From a virus, in IMG/VR virus record IMGVR_UViG_3300035703_000008, positions 124,001 through 188,000 of that record: 64,000 nt of DNA; one strand, written 5' to 3'. Both the position numbers and the translations under genes were made by a program. Below, one piece after another: positions 1 to 9,436 of the stretch. The notes beneath the pieces are model-generated. The model saw only the letters and a list, made by a program, of their open reading frames with translations, was not told the origin of the DNA and did not search any database. Position 1 is the first letter of the stretch, and the number at the start of each line of letters is the position of its first letter.

Positions 1-3000
1 GAGCCAGCCTGATACCAGCACGCGACCTTGGCGACTGCCCGTGGCAGGATCATAGATGAGATCAGCAAAGATGCTGACATCATCCAGCACTATCATGTGT
101 TCGTAGTTGGTGAATCTCAGTTCGATGTAGTTGATAGTGTCTGATGTCAACGATGTCACGCGGAAAGTGTTGTCGAGACGATCGATCACGAGATTGCTCT
201 GTGACAGAGTGAGACGATTTTGATTGAGTATGAGATTTTCTGGCGTGGGTGTGGCAATGCTTTCGGCCACAGCAAAGGGTCTCGTCACTGTGAGACGAGT
301 GGCACTGGGGTTGAGATTGATCAAGGATCCCTCGCTCCAGCCTTGCTGGCTCCAGTACAGGAATTCCTGTGCCATCTGATTCCAGTTCAGCACATAGCCG
401 TTTTCTTGATTTTCAAACTCCAGACCTTGCAGAGTCAACAGCTGACCGTAGCTGAGCAGGAAATCACAGACCGCGGTTTCATTGGTAAACACATAGCCGT
501 AAGGCACACGCACCACCGTATCGGTGTAGGTGGTGGGCACACGCACCTGTTGATTGCCCACTGTGATCTGCCGTGTGGGTCCGGCCACTTGGCTGACAAG
601 GATTTCAAAATAGGGTCGCGTGGTGCTGTATCCCAACACTGCCCAACCTGTGTCGGTCTTTTGCACGATCACCGAACTGTAGGTCACCCGCTCAAATGCT
701 TGATTTTTGTACAACAGCAGCTGATAACTTTCGTCGGGCAGGAGCAGGCTGGTGTTGAGACTGTTGGGCGTAGATCTTTCAGTGTAGATCTTGAGATATT
801 TCTTGTCAGTGAACGCTGCGGTTCTCCAACACAATCTCACTCCGGTATTGGCCAGCACAGTTTCGAGATCGCTGGTGCTGTTGCTGCCGGTCTGGCGATT
901 GTAGTCGATGATCCAGTTCATGAAGCTGGCCTTGCTGACACCGTTGCCATACAAGGGTGCTAGATTCTTGGCGTCAAGGCGGTATCTACGATCCCACAGC
1001 CACTGGCCGAGATCAGGTTCAAACTGATAACGATCTCGGTCGGCAAACAAGGAAAAGAACTTGGCCGGTTTGGTGAGAGCCAGCAGCCGCATGATCGAGA
1101 ATGGGTAGGAGCTGCTGGATCTCCACGAGCTTTCTACTGGGCCACCGTCACCAAATGTCCAGGATCTGCGCATGGTTTCAAGGCTGTAGTTGCCTACCAC
1201 TGAATTCAGCGGGCTCAGTAAGTTTCCTTCCGAGTCCGACGGAATAACATCAGTGAGACCGGGTCTGGCGTATCTGGGCAGATAGTAGATTCCTGCAGGA
1301 TCACGCACCAGTCCTTGCTCGAGGTCATCCCAGAGCACCAAGTTGCCCGAAGTATAAGGAGCGGGTCCATATTGATTCTGCCACCAGTCGGGCTCTTCGC
1401 TGAATCCCAGCATTTCCCAGGGAGTGACATTGGGTCTTTCAGTGTCGTAGAAATAGAGATAGATACCACGCCATGCGCCTGGCATGAGCTCACCGCTGAT
1501 GCGATCTGAGCTCTGGCTGTAGTTCCAGGTAAACTCATTGGTGGCCACATAGTTCTGTGTGGTGTAGTCCAGCTTGTTCCAGCCCACCCAGCTGAGGAAA
1601 TCTGTGCTCAACATCTGATTGATTTCTTCCAGGGTATAATCCGTGTCACGAAAACGCCCGGGTATCACTTCAGATTCCACGAGCGGAACCGGAGTGGCCA
1701 CTTTGAGGTTGTCAAAGATGCGTGTTTCAAACTCCAACAATATCTGATCACGCACATCACCAAATGCGCGAGTTATTGATCCGTCGTGGCCTTGTATTAC
1801 CATCACTGATCCCGTGGATGTCTTGTCCAGGAACATTTGTGGACGGAATGCGGGATATAGGCCCATCTTGGTGGGTGTGTTGGGAACAAAACTACCGTAA
1901 GTGGTGGCATATTCACGTATGACGATGACATCGCCCACAGTCAAAGGCACAGTTACCGTGAGATTGGGTGCATCCACGGCCACTTCATACTCGTAACCTT
2001 TGGTCAATAAACGACCATTGAGGTATACCAACAAACCTAGGTAGTTGCTCGAGGTAAAGTCGTAGACCTGCTGGGTGTCAAACGTGGGAGTACTGATGGG
2101 TGTATAGGTATAGGTAGTCGATGTGAAAGTTTCGCTGGCCGGAATCATGTCTGACCAGTAGAACGGACTCATGTTGGTCTTGGCCGAAGCGATCTCGGTC
2201 ATGACCTGATCCAAGACCTGTGTGGGCGTAAGATTGACGAAGTCGCCCTTGCCAGCCAGATCCAACATTATGTTTTTGAACTTTTCATATTCCTGGCTGT
2301 TGAATCTCAGTGCAGAAAAGATATCATAGGCACGATGCCGCAAGAATGAACCAGCCAACACCAACGGTGATGAATGCTGCACGATGTTGTCGCCGTAGCG
2401 CAGGATGTTGCCAAGGTCGCGGGTGTTGTTGGCACCATTGATGGGTCCTTGGATATCAATGAGATTCTGGCCAATGCTGTTGTAGTGATTGCGTATGGTT
2501 CCTAGAGTGAACCCGGCACTGTCTTGATTGAGAGGATTGTTTTCGAGATTCAGCGGAATCTGGTAGTAGGCCGACGGCGAAGCCTGATTGGAGATCAGCT
2601 GTGCTTCGATCACGGTTCCCACTGCAGGCGGATCCTGGAAAGTGACCACGGTATTGGTAACCGTGGAAGTCATTGTATACTCGTCGGGGTCAACAAAGGC
2701 ACCATCTACGAATATCTGCAGCACCGGCACCGCGGAATCGGGAGCAGGAGGTACGTCAAATATGAGACTGATACCGTCGAACACGAATCGGAAAACCTGT
2801 CGGCTGCGATTTTCTGTTATGGCAGGTTGCCATCCGATCTGGCTGCTAAATCTGATACGATCAAAGTACTGTCTGACAAATCCTTCACTGATATTGATCT
2901 CGGTGGATACATTGTCTCTCACATAAAGGAAAGTGTCCTCGTAGAGATAGTTGGTGAAAAGTATGTCACCAATGTTGTTGATATTGAGGTAGCGCAATGC

Positions 3001-5487
3001 GAAACCAAGAACCTCGTCCTGGATCTGGGTACCACCTACAGCATAGCCAAACAGGCGTGTTCCTGCGAATGTAGAGCTGGGATACACTGCTCGGTCGCCG
3101 TAGCTGACACCGTTGGCATCTTTGACGTCAAACAACGGAGCTTGATTCACCGAAGTTTTTTCCTGTGCTGGTAGCCATGTTACCCCGTCAAAGTAGAAAC
3201 TCTTGCCCTGGAGAGTGACTCCGTTGAGGGAGACCACAGTTTGATTGACGCGAGCCTCGCCGTCAAACACCGGAGTGAGATTGATCACTGGTTGCCGGAT
3301 CAAGGGAGGCTGGGTGTCAGGAGTGATAAAGCTCACTTCAAACACACGGTTGCGAACAGCTGGATCAATGTCGGCGGCAAAAATAACTCGTGTGCCAGCT
3401 ACGAACTGATAACCATCAACTCCATAACTGATGGCACCGTTGATGTTGGAAAAAGCATCGGTTTCGCGGAAATCAATGATGTCCACTGGCTCTTTGCCCC
3501 AGGTACCAAACTGATACATGGCCATGCTGGGACGGAATTCAATGATGGGACGTTTGGCTCGCAAGTTGTTGTCCAACACTGCCACTTGATTGTTGTACTC
3601 GGCCGTGGCATTGATCACATCGATGTGGAACCAGCGATTGCTGCGAGTCCATGCGTTGAGATCTCGGCTACCACGACTGATGGTGAGATAATCAGGATGT
3701 GTTGGCACGCTCAACGTGGCACTGTATGGTGTACGGATATAGGTCTCGGGAGTGACCAACCATGACACAGGGATCAATCTTATACCGTTGCCGTTGGCAG
3801 CACCAGGTTCGGCCACGGATGGCAGCGGTGCTTCTTCGGGCACGCCGGCACCGGGATTGGCCAAGCTGAGTTCTACTGTGTCATAGATGTACTGCTGGAA
3901 CACGTCTTCGCGATGCACTGATCCCGTGACTCGGCGACCTTGGTACCAGTGCCAGGGTCCAAAATAGGCTTCACCATCGATGAATCCCACCCGCACAGAC
4001 ACTCCTGGTCCAGTGCCCACACCTTCCACGTAGTACTCTTGATTTTGATAGGTGCTGGGATTGATGGATCCACGGAATACCACTTTGAGACCATTGGTAA
4101 ACTTGACTCCATTGGGGGCTGTGTAATCCTTGGCGCCGATGATGTCATCGATGTCGATGGTCTCGACCTTGTCTTGTTCGATGAGTCGAATCTGACCAAA
4201 AAGATCAGGGTTGGTGCTGTCCTGATACCATAAAGTATCTTGTATGGCTGTGAGCAAGGGCTGCTGCTCAAAGTATCCGTTGTTGTTTTTGTACCAAACT
4301 GTGCTGCTCCATGTAGAGCCAAACTGTGCTGTGACCTTGGAATCCACAGGCACGGGGCGCACGCTGGAGAGATGCATGTACTTTCGACCATCACCGTCGT
4401 CGAGATATTGTATCAGCCACACGCTGTAGCGCAGGTCAAGATCGTCGATGTTGGTGACTTGATCAAAAGGCACAGTGTCGAAGCTGCCGGACTGGCCGTT
4501 CAGCGAGTTCTGTCTTGGCAACGGATCAAACTGAGTGGTGATCTGCCAGCCACCAATACCAGGATCCACTGTGCGGTTGACAAAGATTATGGTGCGACCT
4601 TCGAGATTGGTGATACCGTCAATGCCTTTGGGATATGCGGCTTGGAAGTCAGACACATATACATTGTTGATGTCTGAGAATCTTATGGTATCTGACACTA
4701 GATCCACGTTACCAGCATCGACTAGAGTGTAGTAGAAATCTTGTGCTGTTTTCAAGGGCACATTGAAGATCACTGTGCCCGAGTCAGAGCCGTTGTTGCT
4801 GACACCTAGAACATCGCGACTGGAGATATTGGATCGTCCAGGCATGGTGCCTGCGGGCTGACCGGGACGATTGGGAGCAGCTTGTATCCAAAAGTCATTG
4901 CCGGGTTGATCGACCACGAATTCATAGTTGCCGCCGCGAACCAAGGTGATCACAGGATTGTTACCAGCCACGCCTGAGAATTGATAGGCCTTGACTTCGG
5001 CTGTGTCCACGCGAGTGACATCATAGACATCGGTGAGGGGAATATCAGTGCCGCTGACATCTACTGCATCGGGACCTTCAGGCAACCAATAATACTGGCT
5101 GTAGTTTACGAATTTGTCAAGGTCGCAGAATGGATCCCAGCTATAGTATTCGCTTTCCCAGAGACGATCTTGATTCAAGGTCTCTGCGCCCTGGAGGTCC
5201 AAGGCATCGATCATGCCGGGATAGGTTATGGCATCTGTGACCGTGTTGGTATCGGGTCGGAAGAATGCCACGCCGGGTTCGAGCTGATAGTTGTTGCGAG
5301 CGGCTGATATTTCTGTGACATACGAATCTGCGGGATTGATACCGGGACCCACCCGTCGACCCACATAGCCCTGTGTGCGTCGTAGATTGGGCTCTTGCGT
5401 GAGCTGGTCCAGCGTGGCTGCCAGGAACTTGCGATTGGTATCTGTACGAAAAATGTCAGGTAAGAGATCTACCGTTCGTCTTGCCAT
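1..5487 (-). CDS. Giant baseplate-associated structural protein, 3' part beyond the window
   Basis: The frame is open from the ATG at 5487 to the left edge, so at least 1829 residues are present and the C-terminus is missing. The start overlaps the stop of gp6 (TGATG), which indicates translational coupling. The product begins MARRTVDLLPDIF and has no signal peptide or membrane segment that I can see. It occupies the place of T4 gp7, directly after gp6, and giant proteins of this kind follow gp6 in environmental T4-like phages; a role in the baseplate wedge or periphery is therefore inferred from position. Around residues 899-975 (about 2560-2790) it carries a module, with a pattern like VLQIFVDGAFVDPDEY, that recurs in the fibre proteins of this window. 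Equivalence to gp7 by descent is not shown. Confidence 0.8.
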   Translation of the reverse strand, partial: MARRTVDLLPDIFRTDTNRKFLAATLDQLTQEPNLRRTQGYVGRRVGPGINPADSYVTEISAARNNYQLEPGVAFFRPDTNTVTDAITYPGMIDALDLQGAETLNQDRLWESEYYSWDPFCDLDKFVNYSQYYWLPEGPDAVDVSGTDIPLTDVYDVTRVDTAEVKAYQFSGVAGNNPVITLVRGGNYEFVVDQPGNDFWIQAAPNRPGQPAGTMPGRSNISSRDVLGVSNNGSDSGTVIFNVPLKTAQDFYYTLVDAGNVDLVSDTIRFSDINNVYVSDFQAAYPKGIDGITNLEGRTIIFVNRTVDPGIGGWQITTQFDPLPRQNSLNGQSGSFDTVPFDQVTNIDDLDLRYSVWLIQYLDDGDGRKYMHLSSVRPVPVDSKVTAQFGSTWSSTVWYKNNNGYFEQQPLLTAIQDTLWYQDSTNPDLFGQIRLIEQDKVETIDIDDIIGAKDYTAPNGVKFTNGLKVVFRGSINPSTYQNQEYYVEGVGTGPGVSVRVGFIDGEAYFGPWHWYQGRRVTGSVHREDVFQQYIYDTVELSLANPGAGVPEEAPLPSVAEPGAANGNGIRLIPVSWLVTPETYIRTPYSATLSVPTHPDYLTISRGSRDLNAWTRSNRWFHIDVINATAEYNNQVAVLDNNLRAKRPIIEFRPSMAMYQFGTWGKEPVDIIDFRETDAFSNINGAISYGVDGYQFVAGTRVIFAADIDPAVRNRVFEVSFITPDTQPPLIRQPVINLTPVFDGEARVNQTVVSLNGVTLQGKSFYFDGVTWLPAQEKTSVNQAPLFDVKDANGVSYGDRAVYPSSTFAGTRLFGYAVGGTQIQDEVLGFALRYLNINNIGDILFTNYLYEDTFLYVRDNVSTEINISEGFVRQYFDRIRFSSQIGWQPAITENRSRQVFRFVFDGISLIFDVPPAPDSAVPVLQIFVDGAFVDPDEYTMTSTVTNTVVTFQDPPAVGTVIEAQLISNQASPSAYYQIPLNLENNPLNQDSAGFTLGTIRNHYNSIGQNLIDIQGPINGANNTRDLGNILRYGDNIVQHSSPLVLAGSFLRHRAYDIFSALRFNSQEYEKFKNIMLDLAGKGDFVNLTPTQVLDQVMTEIASAKTNMSPFYWSDMIPASETFTSTTYTYTPISTPTFDTQQVYDFTSSNYLGLLVYLNGRLLTKGYEYEVAVDAPNLTVTVPLTVGDVIVIREYATTYGSFVPNTPTKMGLYPAFRPQMFLDKTSTGSVMVIQGHDGSITRAFGDVRDQILLEFETRIFDNLKVATPVPLVESEVIPGRFRDTDYTLEEINQMLSTDFLSWVGWNKLDYTTQNYVATNEFTWNYSQSSDRISGELMPGAWRGIYLYFYDTERPNVTPWEMLGFSEEPDWWQNQYGPAPYTSGNLVLWDDLEQGLVRDPAGIYYLPRYARPGLTDVIPSDSEGNLLSPLNSVVGNYSLETMRRSWTFGDGGPVESSWRSSSSYPFSIMRLLALTKPAKFFSLFADRDRYQFEPDLGQWLWDRRYRLDAKNLAPLYGNGVSKASFMNWIIDYNRQTGSNSTSDLETVLANTGVRLCWRTAAFTDKKYLKIYTERSTPNSLNTSLLLPDESYQLLLYKNQAFERVTYSSVIVQKTDTGWAVLGYSTTRPYFEILVSQVAGPTRQITVGNQQVRVPTTYTDTVVRVPYGYVFTNETAVCDFLLSYGQLLTLQGLEFENQENGYVLNWNQMAQEFLYWSQQGWSEGSLINLNPSATRLTVTRPFAVAESIATPTPENLILNQNRLTLSQSNLVIDRLDNTFRVTSLTSDTINYIELRFTNYEHMIVLDDVSIFADLIYDPATGSRQGRVLVSGWL

Positions 5488-8400
5488 CAATACTCACCTG
5501 TCTGGCTGATGGTGCTGCTGACCCCACCATTGGAGGCCATGGTGGCTGGATAAAGTCCCGACACCGGTGTCTGGCTGCGTATGTTGCTCTGGGTAAGGGC
5601 TTCGATCACTTCCACGTCATTGACCGTGGCCGCTGAAACAAAAATCTCGTTGGGAGCGGACCTCACTTCATAAAGGTCGCCAAAGGTCTTGAGCGGATTC
5701 AGAGGAACCAACACCACCGAGCTCACTATAGATCCCATGCGTTCGTGTAGATAGGCCGCCAGCTCTGAAAAGAAAAAGCTGTCACCAAAGTCCCATTTGT
5801 CAATGGTGAAGTAGTTGTTGACATTGGCTATGACCTGGCTCTTGATCTCGCTGATGCTGGCCGTGCTGCGTGCAGCACGCACCACTTTGATGGTGGCTCT
5901 TAATTCGGGCGCAGCCTTGGCACCAAACAAGGGCTTGAACACCACAGAATTCAACACCACATTGTCGGATATCATCTTGTAGTCATTGAGTCCTGAATAG
6001 GCCGTGGTCAGCTCGTCGATGGTAGGGATCTCGGGTTCGGGTACCGTGCCCGTGGTATCTTTGATGTAGTTCTGATAGGCCGTGTAGTATTCTTGTACCA
6101 CCACATAGAGATCGATGATGTTGGTGGTGCCTGGATCGATCACATTGGTGAGAGCCGAATTGTGACGATACTGATAGTAGAGATCCTGGCGACCAGTGCG
6201 AGCTATAAAGTCAAACCGTTCGGTAAGCACACGCTGGATGTTGCCATTGGTCTGTGTCACTGTGAGCTCGTAGAATTTCTGTGTTTGGTAAGCATAAAAA
6301 ACTTGGCCGTTCACGTATTCGCTCTTGACTAGCTCGATGGCATCCAAGGTGGCATAGATGGCATTGATCACGCCCGCGGCCAGGGGCAAGAATCTCTCGA
6401 GGTCATCAAAGTCAGTGAGCTGCTGGAAAAATACCAGCTTGGTAGTAGCTGCCACATTGGGTGCCACGATATCATCAAAGAAATCCGGATCATCGGCAAC
6501 ACCGTCGGCATCCGAGTCGAGATAGCTGACCACCACTTGATAGTCATTGACGAATCCGTCACTTTCCACGGGCTGACCAATGATGTCCATGGTCACGTCA
6601 CTGTTGAGCGGCAAATTGCTGTCGGGTCTACTGTTGCTCTTGAGTATGCGCACAAAGTCATTGATCACAAGACCGGTCTTGGGGTCATAGATCTTTTCGC
6701 CACCACCAAAGAAGAATCTGGTTTCGATCACAGATGCGAAGAGATAATCCAGCCCGCGTGACACCACAGTGTAAGATTCACCGTTGGTGGTAAACTGTAT
6801 CAGCCAGGATGCATCGAGATTGAGTCCGGGATTGGCCAGGGCCGTGCCATGACTGGAATAACTGAAAGCAGCATCGGCTGCGAGATTGGTACTGGTGATG
6901 AGATACCAAGTGGCTGTGAGATTGTCGTAGCCTAGTCCAAAGTTGCGGAACAGTTCAATCTGTTGCAGCATGCTCTGTTCAAGGCTGGAAGGCAGATCGT
7001 CCACAAACTTGGCGATCACTTGCACAGCTCGTGCTCCAGTGGGCACAAAATTATTGATAGTGACCGGTCCAGTGCCGTCAGAGAGATTGCCTTGCCCGTT
7101 GTTGGTGCCATCGCCCACCACCGACATCGTGGTGGCCCAGATCACTAGTTTTTCATCGGCACGAGTGGGTGTACCTGCCACCAAGCGATTGTTGGCATCA
7201 AAAAAGTAGCCCGTGGGCGGAACAAATTTGACCAATGCACCTTGCTGTATGTACTTGGCATTGTTGGTAGTGAACGAACCAATGGGCTGTGGAATATTAA
7301 GGCTGTTCTGGAAATAGCCGGTGGTCTCATTGACCATAGTGGTGCTCTGCCGCCAGCTGAGATTGAGCACTGTGAGATCAGGCCTGGGAAAGTTGTAGCG
7401 AGTGGGGTCAACTGAGTTCCTGCCATAATAAAACTGGATCATGCTGCGACTGGAAAGCACCGGCTCGATGTTGTTGTTGATCACGTCCACGATGTCGTTG
7501 CGATTGATCCAATCAAATTGGAAATTGGGCAACACATTCTGGCGATATAGCACTCCGTCACTGCCAAAGATATTGGTAGACGAATATTTGCCGGTGATGT
7601 CTGTGAGATCTACATAACGTGTGGTTCCCACTGAGCTACGGGCAACAGCTTTGCTCTTGATGATCGAGTTGTAACGAGTGAACGGAAAGTTGTTGTAGTC
7701 TTCACCGTTGACCATGCGATTCTGTGTGTAATAACGAGCCGGGGCACGCTGCTTGATCTCGTCAATGGTCTCGCGAGCCTGTGCGTTCGAAACCGGAGTG
7801 GTGATACCGCAAGTGAATGTGATGGTTTCGAGTCGTCCAAAGCGGCTCACATAAGTGAGAGCGATAGGCACACTCTGCATCTCTTCGGGGTTGATGATGT
7901 ACTCAAGCCCGTTGCTGGCACGCACATAGGCACGGAAAAAGCCCACGGGCACTTCGGCAAAAACACCATCACCGAATGTCAGCGTGATCTGATCGTTGGC
8001 ACGGCTGGTTATGGAATAGAGCTGACGCTGATCGGGAGCCAGTTGCTCGACTGCGCCCGCATACACGCTCTCTACATATTGCCATTCTCCGGCGATGCTG
8101 CCCACATCATCGAGCTTGTAGAGCCAATGATCTTGATCGTTACAACCTTCCACATTGATGTTCACTGTGCGGTTGGGCACAGCTTCGCTGAGGTTGAAGT
8201 CTTGATTCTGCAGCACCCCTTGCTTGAACAAGAAAAAGAATCCAGTGTTGTCGCTGCCAAACCCCAACTGATCGTTGCGATAGAGCATGTTGAATGCGCC
8301 GGATGGTCGCGGTGCTGGTTCGTACACATAATCACGACCTTGCGTGGTACTGCTCACAGCTTCAAATGGCATGTTCACACCATCCACTGCGGCTGTGTAC

Positions 8401-8999
8401 GGAGTCACGGGCAAGAATCCCGGCACGAGATTTACTGTATACTCGTCGGTGCGTATGCCAAGTATGGTGGCTGAATTGGCAGGTCTACCAAACTTCTGGC
8501 TGTCAACCAAAGCAGCATTGACCACTGTGGTAAACTGCTCGAACCAGTTGGGATTAGTAGGATCATTCCAGTCAATGGTGACATTGCTGAGGCTCACACC
8601 GTTGTAGTCCACGACATTTTCTGTGGTAGAAACTGAAAATACCTTGAGAAATCCTTGTGCAGCTTGGTTGCGCTTGGGAGTATAGCTGACAAGATTGGCC
8701 AGGCGCACCACGCTGTCTCTGCGTTCGGCTGTGTCGAGATAGTTTTCCCTGGCATTGAGATCGTTGCGGAAAGCCATGGCCTGGCCCATGAAAGCGATCA
8801 CGTCCAGGAGGGCGATAAACTCTGAACTTTCGATGTAGTCGTTGAAAGTTTCGGGATAATAAAGTCGGAGATAGTCTACGAAGCTCTTGCGCAGAGTCTC
8901 GAAATCGTAGCTCTGGAAGTCGGCTTCACGGTAGGTCTGGTACAGCCTTTTCCAGTCCTCTACCCCAAATATAGCGGTTTGTCTAGTAGTCTTGGCCAT
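5487..8999 (-). CDS. gp6: Baseplate wedge protein gp6
   Basis: This 1170-residue protein is the T4 gp6 homologue that forms the inner ring of the baseplate and joins neighbouring wedges. The N-terminus is diagnostic: FGVEDWKRLYQTYREADF, then a region with YYPETFNDYIESSEFIALLD and a block starting at FRNDLNAREN, as in gp6 of cyanophage-type T4-like phages. It is almost twice as long as T4 gp6 (about 660 residues), with extra material in the middle and C-terminal parts. It lies between gp25 and the giant structural gene and overlaps the latter's ATG. A late-promoter motif, TAAATA, lies 19 bases upstream of the ATG. No clear Shine-Dalgarno sequence is visible. Confidence 0.93.
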   Translation of the reverse strand: MAKTTRQTAIFGVEDWKRLYQTYREADFQSYDFETLRKSFVDYLRLYYPETFNDYIESSEFIALLDVIAFMGQAMAFRNDLNARENYLDTAERRDSVVRLANLVSYTPKRNQAAQGFLKVFSVSTTENVVDYNGVSLSNVTIDWNDPTNPNWFEQFTTVVNAALVDSQKFGRPANSATILGIRTDEYTVNLVPGFLPVTPYTAAVDGVNMPFEAVSSTTQGRDYVYEPAPRPSGAFNMLYRNDQLGFGSDNTGFFFLFKQGVLQNQDFNLSEAVPNRTVNINVEGCNDQDHWLYKLDDVGSIAGEWQYVESVYAGAVEQLAPDQRQLYSITSRANDQITLTFGDGVFAEVPVGFFRAYVRASNGLEYIINPEEMQSVPIALTYVSRFGRLETITFTCGITTPVSNAQARETIDEIKQRAPARYYTQNRMVNGEDYNNFPFTRYNSIIKSKAVARSSVGTTRYVDLTDITGKYSSTNIFGSDGVLYRQNVLPNFQFDWINRNDIVDVINNNIEPVLSSRSMIQFYYGRNSVDPTRYNFPRPDLTVLNLSWRQSTTMVNETTGYFQNSLNIPQPIGSFTTNNAKYIQQGALVKFVPPTGYFFDANNRLVAGTPTRADEKLVIWATTMSVVGDGTNNGQGNLSDGTGPVTINNFVPTGARAVQVIAKFVDDLPSSLEQSMLQQIELFRNFGLGYDNLTATWYLITSTNLAADAAFSYSSHGTALANPGLNLDASWLIQFTTNGESYTVVSRGLDYLFASVIETRFFFGGGEKIYDPKTGLVINDFVRILKSNSRPDSNLPLNSDVTMDIIGQPVESDGFVNDYQVVVSYLDSDADGVADDPDFFDDIVAPNVAATTKLVFFQQLTDFDDLERFLPLAAGVINAIYATLDAIELVKSEYVNGQVFYAYQTQKFYELTVTQTNGNIQRVLTERFDFIARTGRQDLYYQYRHNSALTNVIDPGTTNIIDLYVVVQEYYTAYQNYIKDTTGTVPEPEIPTIDELTTAYSGLNDYKMISDNVVLNSVVFKPLFGAKAAPELRATIKVVRAARSTASISEIKSQVIANVNNYFTIDKWDFGDSFFFSELAAYLHERMGSIVSSVVLVPLNPLKTFGDLYEVRSAPNEIFVSAATVNDVEVIEALTQSNIRSQTPVSGLYPATMASNGGVSSTISQTGEY

Positions 9000-9018
9000 G
9001 GCATTCTAAGTGTTTTTT

Positions 9019-9027
9019 TATTTATCG
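9019..9027 (-). promoter_or_regulatory. T4-type late promoter for gp6
   Basis: Read on the minus strand the sequence is CGATAAATA, a six-base match to the core of the T4 late consensus TATAAATA. It lies in the short gap between gp25 and gp6, 19 bases before the gp6 start. Confidence 0.65.
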
Positions 9028-9047
9028 ATGCTAAAAACGGCGCAGTT

Positions 9048-9422
9048 TTAGACGAAGCTGGCTCTGCGTGTTTCTTGATCGAAAAAGATAGCCAAGCGTT
9101 CAGCAGTGCTGCTGGACACTACCTGCACCTGCAGTTCAATGAGTATGCCATTGTCCTGGGGATACACTGTGGCATCTGTGACAAACAAGCGTGGGTCTTG
9201 ACCTACCACACGCTGCAGTTCTTGCAGTATGGCTCGTTCGGTGTCAGGAGTCTGATTCTCAAACACATAGCTCCAGATCACGGTGCCATATTCGGGACGC
9301 CCGGGCAGACTGCCTTGCTGTATGCTCAAGGCGTTGGCCAAGTCGCGTTTGATCAAGGCAAAATCCGTGAGCGTGAATTTCTTGAACTGATCTATGGTGT
9401 TGAAGCCGATGAATGTGGTCAT
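9048..9422 (-). CDS. gp25: Baseplate wedge protein gp25
   Basis: This 124-residue protein is the gp25 wedge subunit, a member of the GPW/gp25 family (T4 gp25 is 132 residues). It shows the family features: a central region where RPEYGT precedes VIWSYVFENQ, then a C-terminal half with FVTDATVYPQDNGILIELQV. gp25 joins wedge and inner baseplate and takes part in starting sheath contraction. It is flanked by gp6 and by a baseplate structural gene on the same strand, the usual order gp5-gp25-gp6. A perfect TATAAATA stands four bases before the ATG, so the late transcript probably begins at or next to the start codon. No Shine-Dalgarno sequence fits in that space. Confidence 0.93.
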   Translation of the reverse strand: MTTFIGFNTIDQFKKFTLTDFALIKRDLANALSIQQGSLPGRPEYGTVIWSYVFENQTPDTERAILQELQRVVGQDPRLFVTDATVYPQDNGILIELQVQVVSSSTAERLAIFFDQETRRASFV

Positions 9423-9426
9423 GCTT

Positions 9427-9434
9427 TATTTATA
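9427..9434 (-). promoter_or_regulatory. Perfect T4 late promoter (TATAAATA) for gp25
   Basis: The minus strand reads CCTATAAATAAAGC followed by the gp25 ATG. This is an exact TATAAATA match with only four bases to the start codon. It fills most of the 14-base gap between the two genes. Confidence 0.8.
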
Positions 9435-9436
9435 GG

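Noticed and set aside
220-5307. Several plus-strand open frames at the left end
   Set aside because: They lie opposite a single uninterrupted minus frame of at least 1829 codons and lack initiation signals or family motifs.
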